Source of the DNA: Chitinophagaceae bacterium UBA4407
Lineage (GTDB): Bacteria > Bacteroidota > Bacteroidia > Chitinophagales > Chitinophagaceae
Assembly (NCBI GenBank): GCA_002390845.1
Contig: DGQT01000088.1
Coordinates: 1-64,000 of the forward strand
Length of the DNA stretch: 64,000 nt
Reading direction: 5' to 3'
The notes below the pieces were generated by a model. The model saw nothing but the letters and a program-made list of their open reading frames with translations, had not been told where the DNA came from and made no database searches. A program made the position numbers and the translations under genes. Shown one piece after another: positions 17,702 to 26,468 of the stretch; within the stretch, counting starts at the first letter, position 1; each line of letters begins with the position of its first letter.

Positions 17702-18670
17702 TCAGGCTTTTCCTTTTCTTACCATTGCTTTTTCGGCAGCGGCAACAATATCCGGGCTGTCCAAACCATATTTTTTCAACAGTTCTTCGGGTTTACCACT
17801 TTCTCCAAATGTATCTTTTGTGCCCACCAGTTCTACCGGTACAGGATTGTGTTGTGCAGCAACCCTGGCAACACTTTCCCCCAAGCCACCAAGAATATTA
17901 TGCTCTTCGCATGTTACGGCACAACCGGTTTTTGAAATGGATTTTATAATAGCTGCCTCATCAAGCGGCTTAATCGTATGAACATTGATCAACTCTACAC
18001 TGTATCCTTTTTCTTCAAGAATACGCCCCGCTTCAATAGCTTTCCAAACAAGATGGCCGCAGGCAAAAATACTAACATCGGTACCCTCGCCTAAAACCTG
18101 GGCTTTGCCAATAACAAAATCGCTGCCATCTTCTTTTGTAAAGTTTGGCCATTTGGGGCGGCCAAAGCGCAAATAAACCGGCCCCTGATAATTTGCAATA
18201 GCAATTGTGGCAGCTTTGGTCTGGTTAAAATCGCAGGGCACAATCACAGTCATACCGGGCAACATTTTCATTAAACCAATATCTTCCAGAATCTGGTGGG
18301 TAGCACCATCTTCGCCCAAAGTAAGGCCTGCATGACTGGCACAAATTTTTACATTCTTTCCGCTGTAAGCAACACTCTGCCTTATCTGATCGTAGACCCT
18401 GCCTGTACTGAAGTTGGCAAATGTAGTAGTGTAAGGGATTTTGCCCCCAATTGTAAGCCCCGAAGCAATCCCTATCATATTCGCTTCTGCAATGCCGCAT
18501 TGTACAAAGCGCTCCGGAAAATCTTTAATAAACGGCCCTAGCTTAAGCGAGCCTGCAAGATCGGCGGTTAATACAACCACGTTAGGGTTGGTTTTTCCGG
18601 CTTCATAAATACCTTCTCCAAAACCACCACGGGTTTCTTTTTCGTTTAATACCTGAATATCTTTCAGCAT
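17702..18670 (-). CDS. Transketolase C-terminal subunit-like protein
   Basis: A 322-aa protein matching the pyrimidine-binding plus C-terminal domains of split transketolases. Blocks seen are the N-terminal VVLTADLAGSLK, the CGIAEANMIGIASGL segment with the catalytic Glu for thiamine diphosphate, TTTFANFSTGRVYDQIRQSVAYS, and SHAGLTLGEDGATHQ. Full activity needs the roughly 280-aa N-terminal, diphosphate-binding subunit, normally encoded next door; it is not in the adjacent sequence (upstream 18671-19003 is non-coding). The partner may lie elsewhere in the genome. Confidence 0.85.
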   Translation of the reverse strand: MLKDIQVLNEKETRGGFGEGIYEAGKTNPNVVVLTADLAGSLKLGPFIKDFPERFVQCGIAEANMIGIASGLTIGGKIPYTTTFANFSTGRVYDQIRQSVAYSGKNVKICASHAGLTLGEDGATHQILEDIGLMKMLPGMTVIVPCDFNQTKAATIAIANYQGPVYLRFGRPKWPNFTKEDGSDFVIGKAQVLGEGTDVSIFACGHLVWKAIEAGRILEEKGYSVELINVHTIKPLDEAAIIKSISKTGCAVTCEEHNILGGLGESVARVAAQHNPVPVELVGTKDTFGESGKPEELLKKYGLDSPDIVAAAEKAMVRKGKA

Positions 18671-18742
18671 GTATATTGGTTGTTAAAATTTTTATTTAAA
18701 AATGCCCTGTAATACAAATCCTGTAATTTTTAAAACTACGAT

Positions 18743-18795
18743 TATTGGCCGGGCAAAAAATCATTTTTCATCTTTTCTTGCGTCGCACTCTTGTG
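18743..18795 (-). repeat. Intergenic GCGACGC repeat arm 12
   Basis: Outer TTGGCCGGGC and core CTTGCGTCGCACTCTTGTGC; the T-run at the outer edge is eroded. It forms an empty pair with arm 13 within the 333-bp gene-free stretch 18671-19003, which holds nothing else obvious. Confidence 0.8.
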
Positions 18796-18929
18796 CTTTC
18801 GAATCAGGAGGCAGCTTTTGGTTCACCAATAGCTACCCTGCTCAATTTCAAAAAATATGCACGGTGCCTGGTGCACTTTGTTCTTAAACCCTATTGCGGA
18901 TGGTGCACTTTGCTCAATAATGATTTTTA

Positions 18930-18982
18930 GCAAAAGTGTGCGACGCAACAGGCGATGCTCCAAAGAACTAAAGATGGGTAAA
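18930..18982 (+). repeat. Intergenic GCGACGC repeat arm 13
   Basis: AAAAGTGTGCGACGCAA core with a poorly conserved outer end (GATGGGTAAATA). Its outer end lies just before the galE stop codon. Confidence 0.78.
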
Positions 18983-19003
18983 TATTTCTTGTCCTTAAAA
19001 AAA

Positions 19004-20059
19004 TTAGTTCAGTACCGGGTTTTGTTTTTCCATTAGATCTTCATCTTCTTTAATTTTCAATTCCCAGTTCCAGGCTGTACGCATCATATCTTCAAGACCG
19101 TATTTAATCTGCCAGTTAAGGCTTTGTACTGCATGATTGTTATTTGCATAAACTGCAATAACATCGCCATTGCGGCGGGGCGCAATTTTATAATTCAGCT
19201 TTTTACCACTTACTTTTTCAAATGCCTTAATAGCTTCCAGCACAGTTACCCCATTGCCTGTACCCAGGTTAAAGATTTCGCAGGAAGATATATTTTTTTT
19301 ATTAATCAGGAATTGCAAAGCCAGCGTGTGTGCATGCGCAATATCGCAAACATGCACAAAATCGCGAAGGCAACTACCATCTCTTGTATCGTAATCGTTG
19401 CCATAAACATTCATTTGCGGTAGTTTGCCTATTGCTGTTTGTGTGATTGCCGGAACGAGGTTTTGCGGCCTGCCCAAGGGAAGTTCACCAATAAGCACGG
19501 AAGGATGTGCCCCAACCGGATTAAAATACCGGAGCAAGATTGTATTGCTTTCGTAGGCTCTTGCAAATTCGCGGATAATATCTTCACCCATTTGTTTGGT
19601 AGCCCCGTAGGGAGATTCGAATTTTTTTATGGGCGATTCTTCTGTAACAGGAATCACATCAGGATTACCGTAAACCGTGCAGGAAGAGGAAAAAACAAAA
19701 TTGGGAATCGAAAATTCTTTAACGCATTTCAGCAGATTAATCAGAGATACCAGGTTATTTTCAAAATAGTCCAGCGGATTTTCAACAGACTCTCCAACAG
19801 CTTTATATGCAGCAAAATGTATTACACCGGTGATATCTTCATTTTCCTGAAAAACGGCACGGGTCTCATCAAAATTTTTCAGGTCAACTTTATAGTTCTT
19901 TAGCTTTTTACCGGTAATTTTTTCAATACCATCAAGCAGGTAGGTGGTAGAGCGGGAGTTATCGTCAATACTTACAACATCAAAACCATTTTCTATAAGA
20001 TCTACAACTGTATGCGAACCAATATACCCGCATCCACCTGTTACAAGAATTTTTTGCAT
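19004..20059 (-). CDS. galE: UDP-glucose 4-epimerase
   Basis: A 351-aa extended short-chain dehydrogenase that interconverts UDP-glucose and UDP-galactose with bound NAD. The N-terminal Rossmann motif is GGCGYIGSH (residues 8-16). The catalytic Ser region (FSSSCTVYG) and YxxxK (SPYGATK) are intact. RYFNPVGAHPSVLIGE and the LRDFVHVCDIAHAH segment are typical GalE substrate-site blocks. The gene lies 51 bp after the phosphate transporter on the same strand. Epimerase activity is confident; related 4-epimerase substrates are possible. Confidence 0.93.
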   Translation of the reverse strand: MQKILVTGGCGYIGSHTVVDLIENGFDVVSIDDNSRSTTYLLDGIEKITGKKLKNYKVDLKNFDETRAVFQENEDITGVIHFAAYKAVGESVENPLDYFENNLVSLINLLKCVKEFSIPNFVFSSSCTVYGNPDVIPVTEESPIKKFESPYGATKQMGEDIIREFARAYESNTILLRYFNPVGAHPSVLIGELPLGRPQNLVPAITQTAIGKLPQMNVYGNDYDTRDGSCLRDFVHVCDIAHAHTLALQFLINKKNISSCEIFNLGTGNGVTVLEAIKAFEKVSGKKLNYKIAPRRNGDVIAVYANNNHAVQSLNWQIKYGLEDMMRTAWNWELKIKEDEDLMEKQNPVLN

Positions 20060-20110
20060 AAGAAATTTTATGGTGGTGCAAAGTAAATAAAACTTGACTA
20101 TATAACCTTG

Positions 20111-21247
20111 TTAGATGAAAAGCTTTATAAGCGTGTATATTCCTGCAGCAAGCAAACCGCTTACGGGTATGGTAAGCACCCAGGCCCAAATAAGATTAAC
20201 GGTAACACCCCAACGTACTGCGCTTAACCTTTTGGTAGCACCCACTCCAATAATAGAACCGGTAATAGTGTGTGTTGTACTAACAGGTGCGCCGAGATTG
20301 GCTGCGGTAAAAAGTGTAATAGCGCCGGCAGTTTCGGCACAAACACCTTCGAGAGGAGTAACTTTAGTAATTTTGGTTCCCATTGTTTTAATGATTCTTG
20401 AGCCGCCACTTAAAGTGCCCAACCCAATAGCAGTATAACAGATCAGCGGAACCCACGTAGGTATACTGCCTACATCGGGAATATAATTTTCAGCCACCAT
20501 TGCTGCACCAATAATTCCCATTACTTTTTGTGCATCACTACCACCGTGACCAATGCTAAAAGCAGCAGATGAAACCAATTGCAGTTTTTTATACATGTTG
20601 GCGGTACGGTAAGCATTTTCGCCTTTTAAATAATTATATAAATAGGTAAGTACAAAAACAACTCCCAATGATAATAATGCCCAAAATTCAAAAGGCTTTT
20701 TAAAGTTAATAAAATATAAACAGCTGGATATTACGGCGATAATAATGGATAATTTTAACCAGATATTTCTTTGAATTGTTACGAGCGTAATAAACATGGA
20801 GATAACCATGCCTACAATTGGTGCTATTAAAATAAACAACAGTGTAAGTGATATGCCACCATCTAACGACCAGTTAATTGCTCCAAAACCTGCATGAGCT
20901 ATAGCTGCCCCGGCAAAACCACCAATTAAAGTATGCGATGAAGAAGAAGGTATGCCATACCACCAGGTAAGCAGGTTCCAGAATATTGCAGCAAGTACTC
21001 CAGATAAAACCACGATCAGGTCATATTCTCCGTGCTGAACAGTTTTAGCTACTGTATTGGCAACACCATGATCCCTGAAGATGAAGAATGCCACAAAATT
21101 GAAAAAGGCGGCCCATATAACGGCTTGCAGCGGAGTTAATACTTTGGTTGATACAATCGTTGCTATAGAATTGGCTGCATCATGAAACCCATTTATAAAA
21201 TCAAATGCGATGGCCAGTATAATTATTACAATCAGTAATACAGACAT
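20111..21247 (-). CDS. Low-affinity inorganic phosphate transporter (PiT family)
   Basis: A 378-aa membrane protein with two homologous halves. Each carries a PiT signature: GFHDAANSIATIVSTKVLTP near the N-terminus and GAPVSTTHTITGSIIGVG toward the C-terminus. GIPSSSSHTLIGGFAGAA is the corresponding conserved segment of the first half. It imports phosphate, or metal-phosphate, driven by a cation gradient. The DUF47/PhoU-like gene lies 88 bp upstream on the same strand, the common pit-accessory pairing. Confidence 0.92.
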   Translation of the reverse strand: MSVLLIVIIILAIAFDFINGFHDAANSIATIVSTKVLTPLQAVIWAAFFNFVAFFIFRDHGVANTVAKTVQHGEYDLIVVLSGVLAAIFWNLLTWWYGIPSSSSHTLIGGFAGAAIAHAGFGAINWSLDGGISLTLLFILIAPIVGMVISMFITLVTIQRNIWLKLSIIIAVISSCLYFINFKKPFEFWALLSLGVVFVLTYLYNYLKGENAYRTANMYKKLQLVSSAAFSIGHGGSDAQKVMGIIGAAMVAENYIPDVGSIPTWVPLICYTAIGLGTLSGGSRIIKTMGTKITKVTPLEGVCAETAGAITLFTAANLGAPVSTTHTITGSIIGVGATKRLSAVRWGVTVNLIWAWVLTIPVSGLLAAGIYTLIKLFI

Positions 21248-21335
21248 ATAATTTTCTTAGTGGATGAACTTGCTGTAAAATAAGCAGCGATCTTTTTGTA
21301 TTGCTGCTTTTAAACATTAAACGCCGTGTTTGCTA

Positions 21336-21980
21336 TCAGGCATACTTAACAATGATAGACTCAATAACATTACCAGCATCCTCGCATTTATCCGTTGCTG
21401 TTTCCATTGCATGATAAATCTCCCTCTTTTTAATTACCTCTTTTGCGTCAGGCTCTGTTTCAAAAAGGCGGTCAATGCTCATATCGTAAATGTCATCTGC
21501 CTGGTTTTCTATACTGTTTACTTTTACAAGCGCATCCGTTATCTGCCTTAGGTTGCGCATATTACGCAGTTCCATTACCGCATTTTTAATTTGCTCAGAA
21601 CTCTGTTCAACCAGTTCACTCATTTTTTGAATCCCGATATCATTTGGGTTTACACGGTAAAAATTGATTTTCTTGGCAGCGGCATAAATATAATCTGCAA
21701 TATCATCTAATGCATTAGCCAGTGCGTGTATATCTTCCCTGTCGAACGGTGTAATAAAATTTCGGCCTAACTCGGTAAATACTTTATGGGTAAGGTCATC
21801 GTTCACATGTTCCATAGTTTCTAACTGCGAAATCATAGCCCCCCTTTTATCAAAATCAGGTTCATTAACTACCTGCTTTAATATTACACCCATTTTAGCT
21901 ACCGTATTGGCTATTTCTTCAAAAAGGGAATAAAAAATCCTGTCTTTTGGCGAAAAGAATTTGAATAAATTGATGGCCAT
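21336..21980 (-). CDS. DUF47 / PhoU-like Pit accessory protein
   Basis: A 214-aa all-helical protein of the DUF47 (YkaA-like) family. MAINLFKFFSPKDRIFYSLFEEIANT, ISQLETMEHVNDDLTHKVF, TPFDREDIHALANALDDIADYI and a C-terminal MATDKCEDAGNVIESI-like run carry the E/D-x-x-x-D metal-binding signature of PhoU-like bundles. It precedes pit and is thought to regulate or assist phosphate transport. Confidence 0.88.
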   Translation of the reverse strand: MAINLFKFFSPKDRIFYSLFEEIANTVAKMGVILKQVVNEPDFDKRGAMISQLETMEHVNDDLTHKVFTELGRNFITPFDREDIHALANALDDIADYIYAAAKKINFYRVNPNDIGIQKMSELVEQSSEQIKNAVMELRNMRNLRQITDALVKVNSIENQADDIYDMSIDRLFETEPDAKEVIKKREIYHAMETATDKCEDAGNVIESIIVKYA

Positions 21981-22162
21981 TGCTTACTTTTTCAACAAAA
22001 GTATCTGCCTTTTACCAAGGCGAAGAATGTATTGTTTTTGGTAACAATTTCTTAATATAGGTTTTGGCGTATACTACTTATATCCACAATATTATTCTTT
22101 TATGATGTTATTGTTAATCAAATCAGCGTTCCGGTTTTAATGCAGGCTTTATTTTTAATACA

Positions 22163-22222
22163 TTTTTTTGAGACCTGCGGCAAAATATTTATGAAGCTTT
22201 TCTTGCGTCGCACACTGGATCG
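22163..22222 (-). repeat. Intergenic GCGACGC repeat arm 14
   Basis: TTTTTTTGAGACCTGC outer end, TGAAGCTTTTC variable part and core TTGCGTCGCACACTGGATC. Confidence 0.86.
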
Positions 22223-22371
22223 GTTGGATACTTTACTGAGCTTTTATTATGCAGTAGATTTAAGCAAAGGCTTCCAGTAATAACAATAAAAACAACAAGA
22301 TTTCTCACTGCGTTCGAAATAAGAGATGTACTTGCATCGTGCCTCCCAAAAGACCAATAGAATTCCCTCAG

Positions 22372-22428
22372 ATCAAGTGTGCGACGCAAGGAACGATGCA
22401 TGAAGATATAATGCCAGGCTAATAAATA
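22372..22428 (+). repeat. Intergenic GCGACGC repeat arm 15
   Basis: ATCAAGTGTGCGACGCAA core, GGAACGATGCATGAAG variable part and outer end TGCCAGGCTAATAAA. It ends just before the methyltransferase stop codon. Confidence 0.86.
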
Positions 22429-22442
22429 TGTCTTTACATTGA

Positions 22443-23237
22443 TTACTGCTTCACTGCTTTTACAGAATACATCATGGGGATTTTATTTTCCAAACCGGCA
22501 ATACGCCAAAGGCCATCATCGCCCTGCACCGTTTTGTTGAAGCAGTTATAGTTGCTGTAACTGAATTCATTGAAATGCTGAATAGCTAACCCATGTTTTA
22601 TTAAAACGTTGAGTACTTCACTAATGCTGTGGTTCCAGGAATATTCGCTGTAATGTATATCTGCATCCCTGTTGGCATAAGTGCCGGATTGTTCTTCGGC
22701 AATTACCGATTCGTTGTGATAAGCGTATTTGATGAAAGTAAATTCATCGTCCATCATCCAGACTACCGGGTGAAATTCCACCATGTAAAATATGCCACCG
22801 GGTTTTAACGATTGGGCAATAACGGTTGCCCATTTATCAAGATCGGGCAACCAGCCAATTACCCCGTAAGAAGTAAATACTAGATCGAACTGCTGCTGAA
22901 TATGCTGAAGCGTATCGTAAACATTGCAGCAGATAAAGGTTGCAGGAATATTCAATTCTTCACTAAGTTGTTTTGCAGTGTTAATGGCTTCATCGGAAAA
23001 ATCGATGCCGGTTACAGTGGCACCTTCTCTTGCCCAGCTTAAAGTATCCATTCCGAAGTGGCATTGCAAATGCAACAGGCTCTTCCCTTTTACATTTCCC
23101 AGTTCATCAAGCTCTGTTTTATTGAGCGCTGATTTTCCTGCTTTAAAAGAAGCAAGATCGTAAAAGCCGGAATCTTTGTGAACGATGGTTCTTTTGTTCC
23201 AGGCATCTTTGTTTGCGTCGAAATAATGCTGTTCCAT
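22443..23237 (-). CDS. Class I SAM-dependent methyltransferase
   Basis: A 264-aa protein started at the ATG at 23237 (MEQHYFDANKDAWNKR); the frame stays open to 23273 but the added residues look non-native. Motif I is LLHLQCHFGMDTLSWAREGA, followed by VTGIDFSDEAI (the acidic ribose-binding residue) and the YDTLQHIQQQFDLVFTSYG/LKPGGIFYMVEFHP strands. The small substrate cannot be inferred. Stands alone on the minus strand, 67 bp from the tsf stop; probably its own unit. Confidence 0.85.
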   Translation of the reverse strand: MEQHYFDANKDAWNKRTIVHKDSGFYDLASFKAGKSALNKTELDELGNVKGKSLLHLQCHFGMDTLSWAREGATVTGIDFSDEAINTAKQLSEELNIPATFICCNVYDTLQHIQQQFDLVFTSYGVIGWLPDLDKWATVIAQSLKPGGIFYMVEFHPVVWMMDDEFTFIKYAYHNESVIAEEQSGTYANRDADIHYSEYSWNHSISEVLNVLIKHGLAIQHFNEFSYSNYNCFNKTVQGDDGLWRIAGLENKIPMMYSVKAVKQ

Positions 23238-23304
23238 ATTGTAAAAATAAAAAAGGGAACAACACGCAGTCATTCCCTTTTTATAAATTGATTTTTTGAA
23301 TGAA

Positions 23305-24150
23305 TTATCCTAAAGCCACGCGTTTGAATTCTGTTACTTTTAAATCGCTGCCCGCACTCTTCAGGTATTCTGCTACACTTTTGCTGCCATCTTTTACAAA
23401 AGCCTGTGCCAGTAAGGTCTGCTCTTTAAAGAAAGCATTCAGTTTACCTTCTGCAATTTTAGCGATCATTTCATCTGGTTTGCCAGCCATTTTAGGATCA
23501 GCCTTCATTGTTTCTACAACGATTGCTCTTTCTCTTTCAATGGTTGCAGCAGGAATACTTTCTGCATCTACTGCAATAGGGTTCATGGCGGCGATCTGCA
23601 TAGCTACATCTTTGCCGGCTTCAGCAGCTTCATTGCTTAAACCAACCAATACACCCATGCGGTATGCCCCATGAATATAAGAAGCAACGTAAGGAGCTTC
23701 GATTCTTTCAAACCTGGCAATACCAATTTTTTCACCAATAGATGCAAGTTTATCGTTGATCATATCAGCTACTTTAGAGCCATTGATGACTACTTCACTT
23801 AATTCTTCTGCGCTTTTTACGTCGTTTGCTACAGCAGCATCTGCGATGCTTTGCGTAAATGCAACAAAGTCGGCATTTTTGCTTACAAAATCCGTTTCGC
23901 AGCTAATGCACACGATAAAACCTGTTTTATTGTCTGCAGAGGTTTTCGCTATAATTACACCTTCTTTTGCTTCACGGTCGCTGCGTTTTGCAGCAACTTT
24001 CTGGCCTTGCTTACGCAACCAGTCAATAGCTGCTTCAAAATCACCATTGGTTTCTGTTAATGCTTTACGGCAATCCAGCATACCCGCGCCGGTTGCCTGG
24101 CGTAATTTGTTGATATCTGCTGCTGTTATTTGAACAGTTGTTGTTGACAT
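23305..24150 (-). CDS. tsf: Translation elongation factor Ts
   Basis: The 281-aa guanine-nucleotide exchange factor for EF-Tu. The N-terminal UBA-like helix bundle (ITAADINKLRQATGAGMLDCRKAL) and the core TDFVSKN motif (residues about 86-92), which inserts between EF-Tu helices, are intact. It lies last in rplM-rpsI-rpsB-tsf, but is separated from rpsB by 210 bp that contain repeat arm 16. Confidence 0.95.
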   Translation of the reverse strand: MSTTTVQITAADINKLRQATGAGMLDCRKALTETNGDFEAAIDWLRKQGQKVAAKRSDREAKEGVIIAKTSADNKTGFIVCISCETDFVSKNADFVAFTQSIADAAVANDVKSAEELSEVVINGSKVADMINDKLASIGEKIGIARFERIEAPYVASYIHGAYRMGVLVGLSNEAAEAGKDVAMQIAAMNPIAVDAESIPAATIERERAIVVETMKADPKMAGKPDEMIAKIAEGKLNAFFKEQTLLAQAFVKDGSKSVAEYLKSAGSDLKVTEFKRVALG

Positions 24151-24258
24151 ATATTTTTATTTTGAAATTTTAGAATTCTGAGAATGTATAATTGCGCTGC
24201 AAAACTATAATGCTGCTCAAAATGTTTCGCGTTAATAAATGATGAAACATTTGTTGCA

Positions 24259-24311
24259 GTACAAGAGTGCGACGCAAGGATGCTGAATACTTATTAAAAA
24301 GCTGGGTCAAT
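24259..24311 (+). repeat. Intergenic GCGACGC repeat arm 16, inside the rpsB-tsf gap
   Basis: GTACAAGAGTGCGACGCAA core and eroded outer end AAGCTGGGTCAATAA. A solitary arm, without a minus mate, in a ribosomal-protein operon. Confidence 0.85.
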
Positions 24312-24360
24312 AATCACTTATTAATAATGACCATTGACCCAGTTATCAATACTTGCATTA

Positions 24361-25266
24361 TTATCTTCTTCCGCCGCCGGGACCGCTACCACCACTCTGT
24401 GGCCTGCGGCTTGCACCGCCCGGTACCCTGCGTTTAGGCTGGCCTGCACCCGGGCCACCTGCACCGCGTGAACGGCCACCACGTGCTGCTTCAGCTTCTG
24501 CCTCGGCAAGTAAACGTGCAGCTTTCTTTTCTGATTCGTTATCCACTTCTTCCACATCATCATCTTTAGAAGCCTGGCGCTCTGCTGCACCTTCTGCAAT
24601 AGCTGCAGTAATGTAATTGGTGATGATGGCTATTGATTTTGTAGCATCGTCATTTGCAGGAATAGCGTAATCAACCTTGTTAGGATCACAGTTGGTATCT
24701 ACCATTCCGAATGTTGTAATACCAAGGCGTTTTGCTTCGGCAAGAGCAATATGTTCGTGGCCAATATCAACCAGGAATAAAGCTGCAGGCAACCGGCCAA
24801 GCTGGGCAATACCACCCAATACTTTTTCCATTTTTTCTTTATCGCGGGTTAATGTGAGACGTTCTTTTTTAGTAAGGCTTTCAGCGCTGCCATCGTTCAA
24901 CATTTTTTCAATGCTCTGCATTTTCTTTACGCTCTTACGCACTGTGTTGAAATTGGTAAGCATACCACCCAACCAACGCTCTGTAGCAAAAGGCATGTTT
25001 ACTTTTGCAGCACATTCGCTAACGATTTCTTTTGCCTGCTTTTTGGTTGCTACAAACATGATCTTTTTACCAGATTTTGCAATCTGTTTTAATGCAGCAG
25101 AAGCTTCCTGTAAGCCATCAACTGTTTTGTTAAGATCAATGATGTGGATTCCTTTCTTTTCAGCGAAGATGTAAGGTAACATCTTTGGGTTCCACTTCTT
25201 TTTTAAGTGACCAAAATGTACACCAGCATCGAGAAGCTGTTGTTGTAAAGAAGTATTTTGTTCCAT
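24361..25266 (-). CDS. rpsB: 30S ribosomal protein S2
   Basis: The 301-aa S2 protein. Typical blocks: LLDAGVHFGHLKKKWNPKMLPYIF, FVATKKQAKEIV, RWLGGMLTNFNTVRKSV, and ITTFGMVDTNCDPNKVDYAIPANDDATKSIAII. Compared with the usual roughly 240 residues it carries a C-terminal extension of about 70 residues: an acidic stretch (KDDDVEEVDNESEKKAARL), then a Gly/Arg/Pro-rich basic tail that is probably disordered. Third gene of the rplM-rpsI-rpsB-tsf cluster. Confidence 0.96.
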   Translation of the reverse strand: MEQNTSLQQQLLDAGVHFGHLKKKWNPKMLPYIFAEKKGIHIIDLNKTVDGLQEASAALKQIAKSGKKIMFVATKKQAKEIVSECAAKVNMPFATERWLGGMLTNFNTVRKSVKKMQSIEKMLNDGSAESLTKKERLTLTRDKEKMEKVLGGIAQLGRLPAALFLVDIGHEHIALAEAKRLGITTFGMVDTNCDPNKVDYAIPANDDATKSIAIITNYITAAIAEGAAERQASKDDDVEEVDNESEKKAARLLAEAEAEAARGGRSRGAGGPGAGQPKRRVPGGASRRPQSGGSGPGGGRR

Positions 25267-25320
25267 TTTACTTTATTGTTGTAATTGTTTTGAATATTGT
25301 TTTTCCCTGTTGCATCGAGA

Positions 25321-25710
25321 TTAACGTTTGCTGAACTGGTAGCTTCTGCGTGCTTTTTTGTGACCGAATTTCTTACGTTCAACACCGCGTGGATCACGTT
25401 TAAGTAAGCCTGCAGCTTTAAGTACGGGGCGATATTCAGGATTTACTTCAAGCAATGCACGGGCAATACCCAACATGGCTGCTTCAGCCTGGCCTTTAAC
25501 ACCACCACCGGTTGCATTGATCTTTACATCAAATTTATCCGAAGCCTCGATAGCTTTGAAAGGTGCTACTACCTGGTTCTGCAGGTAAGCCAGTGAAAAA
25601 TAAACTTTATAATCTTTATCGTTTACAATGATCTTACCATCGCCTTTGCTGATGAACACACGGGTTACAGCTTCTTTACGACGGCCAACAGCATTTTTTT
25701 GCTTTTCCAT
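25321..25710 (-). CDS. rpsI: 30S ribosomal protein S9
   Basis: The 129-aa S9 protein. NAVGRRKEAVTRVFISKG at the N-terminus, ATGGGVKGQAEAAMLGIARALLEVNPEYRP in the middle, and the basic C-terminal tail KKFGHKKARRSYQFSKR, which reaches the P-site tRNA and ends in the conserved Lys-Arg. It follows rplM after 18 bp; rpsB follows after 54 bp. Confidence 0.97.
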   Translation of the reverse strand: MEKQKNAVGRRKEAVTRVFISKGDGKIIVNDKDYKVYFSLAYLQNQVVAPFKAIEASDKFDVKINATGGGVKGQAEAAMLGIARALLEVNPEYRPVLKAAGLLKRDPRGVERKKFGHKKARRSYQFSKR

Positions 25711-25728
25711 TATTTAAATTTTGGAATT

Positions 25729-26172
25729 TTAGAATTTAAATTCTTTAGGTTGTTGTGCAGTATGCGGGTGCTTGTCACCGGCATAAACAAACAGTTTCTT
25801 ATACATCTTACGTCCAAGGCGGTTTTTAGGAAGCATGCCTTTTACAGCCCTTTCCATTACCACTTCAGGACGGCGCTTAATAAGGTCCTGCGCAGCTTCT
25901 TCTTTTTTACCACCGGGGTAACCGGAGTAATTGATGTACTGCTTGTCATGAAACTTGTTACCTGTGAAAAGAACCTTTTCAGCATTAATAACAATTACAT
26001 AATCGCCACAATCTACGTGTGGTGTGTAATACGCTTTGTTCTTACCACGAAGAACAGCAGCGATCTTAGAACTAATGCGACCAACGGTTTGATTAGTACC
26101 GTCTACAACGTACCAGTTACGTTCTACGGTAGCCTCGTTCGCACTTTTGGTTGTGAAATGTAGTTTACTCAT
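25729..26172 (-). CDS. rplM: 50S ribosomal protein L13
   Basis: The 147-aa L13 protein. Diagnostic blocks: [52 protein letters not shown] and [24 protein letters not shown]. First gene of the ribosomal cluster; the promoter presumably lies in 26173-26468, where no convincing TAnnTTTG box was picked out. Confidence 0.97.
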   Translation of the reverse strand: MSKLHFTTKSANEATVERNWYVVDGTNQTVGRISSKIAAVLRGKNKAYYTPHVDCGDYVIVINAEKVLFTGNKFHDKQYINYSGYPGGKKEEAAQDLIKRRPEVVMERAVKGMLPKNRLGRKMYKKLFVYAGDKHPHTAQQPKEFKF

Positions 26173-26337
26173 CTTTAATTTGTTTTAATTATTCCGGCGC
26201 TATCCCGCCGGTTTTAAATGGGCTGCAAAGGTGTGGGTACACAATTAATTCACCAAAGATTTATAGATCTATTTTTATCGAACCTTTGCAATCAACTGAT
26301 TTTCAATAAAATTTTTGCAGGTAATTTATAATACATG

Positions 26338-26392
26338 TATGAAACCAGCGCCATTACTGCTATTTAGCTCCTGTTGTGTCACTCACTTGTAC
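26338..26392 (-). repeat. Intergenic repeat arm 17 (GTGACAC variant core)
   Basis: Core TTGTGTCACTCACTTGTAC, the minority type, with a decayed outer end near ATGAAACCAGC. Left arm of the pair around the TrpF-like gene. Confidence 0.72.
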
Positions 26393-26468
26393 GGTTTGGA
26401 AGTATTTCAGCAGTGCGAAGATTGATCTGCGTTGAATAAAATATTTATCTTGGCAGCAAAATATTTTA

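Larger units (their letters stand above)
21981..22442. other. 462-bp gene-free region with a repeat pair
   Basis: Contains arms 14 and 15 with a loop of about 150 bp. The loop includes GAGCTTTTATTATGCAG, an inner-arm remnant, and no ORF. The 180 bp nearest the DUF47 start should hold its promoter, but no clear TAnnTTTG box stands out to me. Confidence 0.6.

Noticed and set aside
19439..19903. 154-codon plus-strand open frame
   Set aside because: Shadow of galE.
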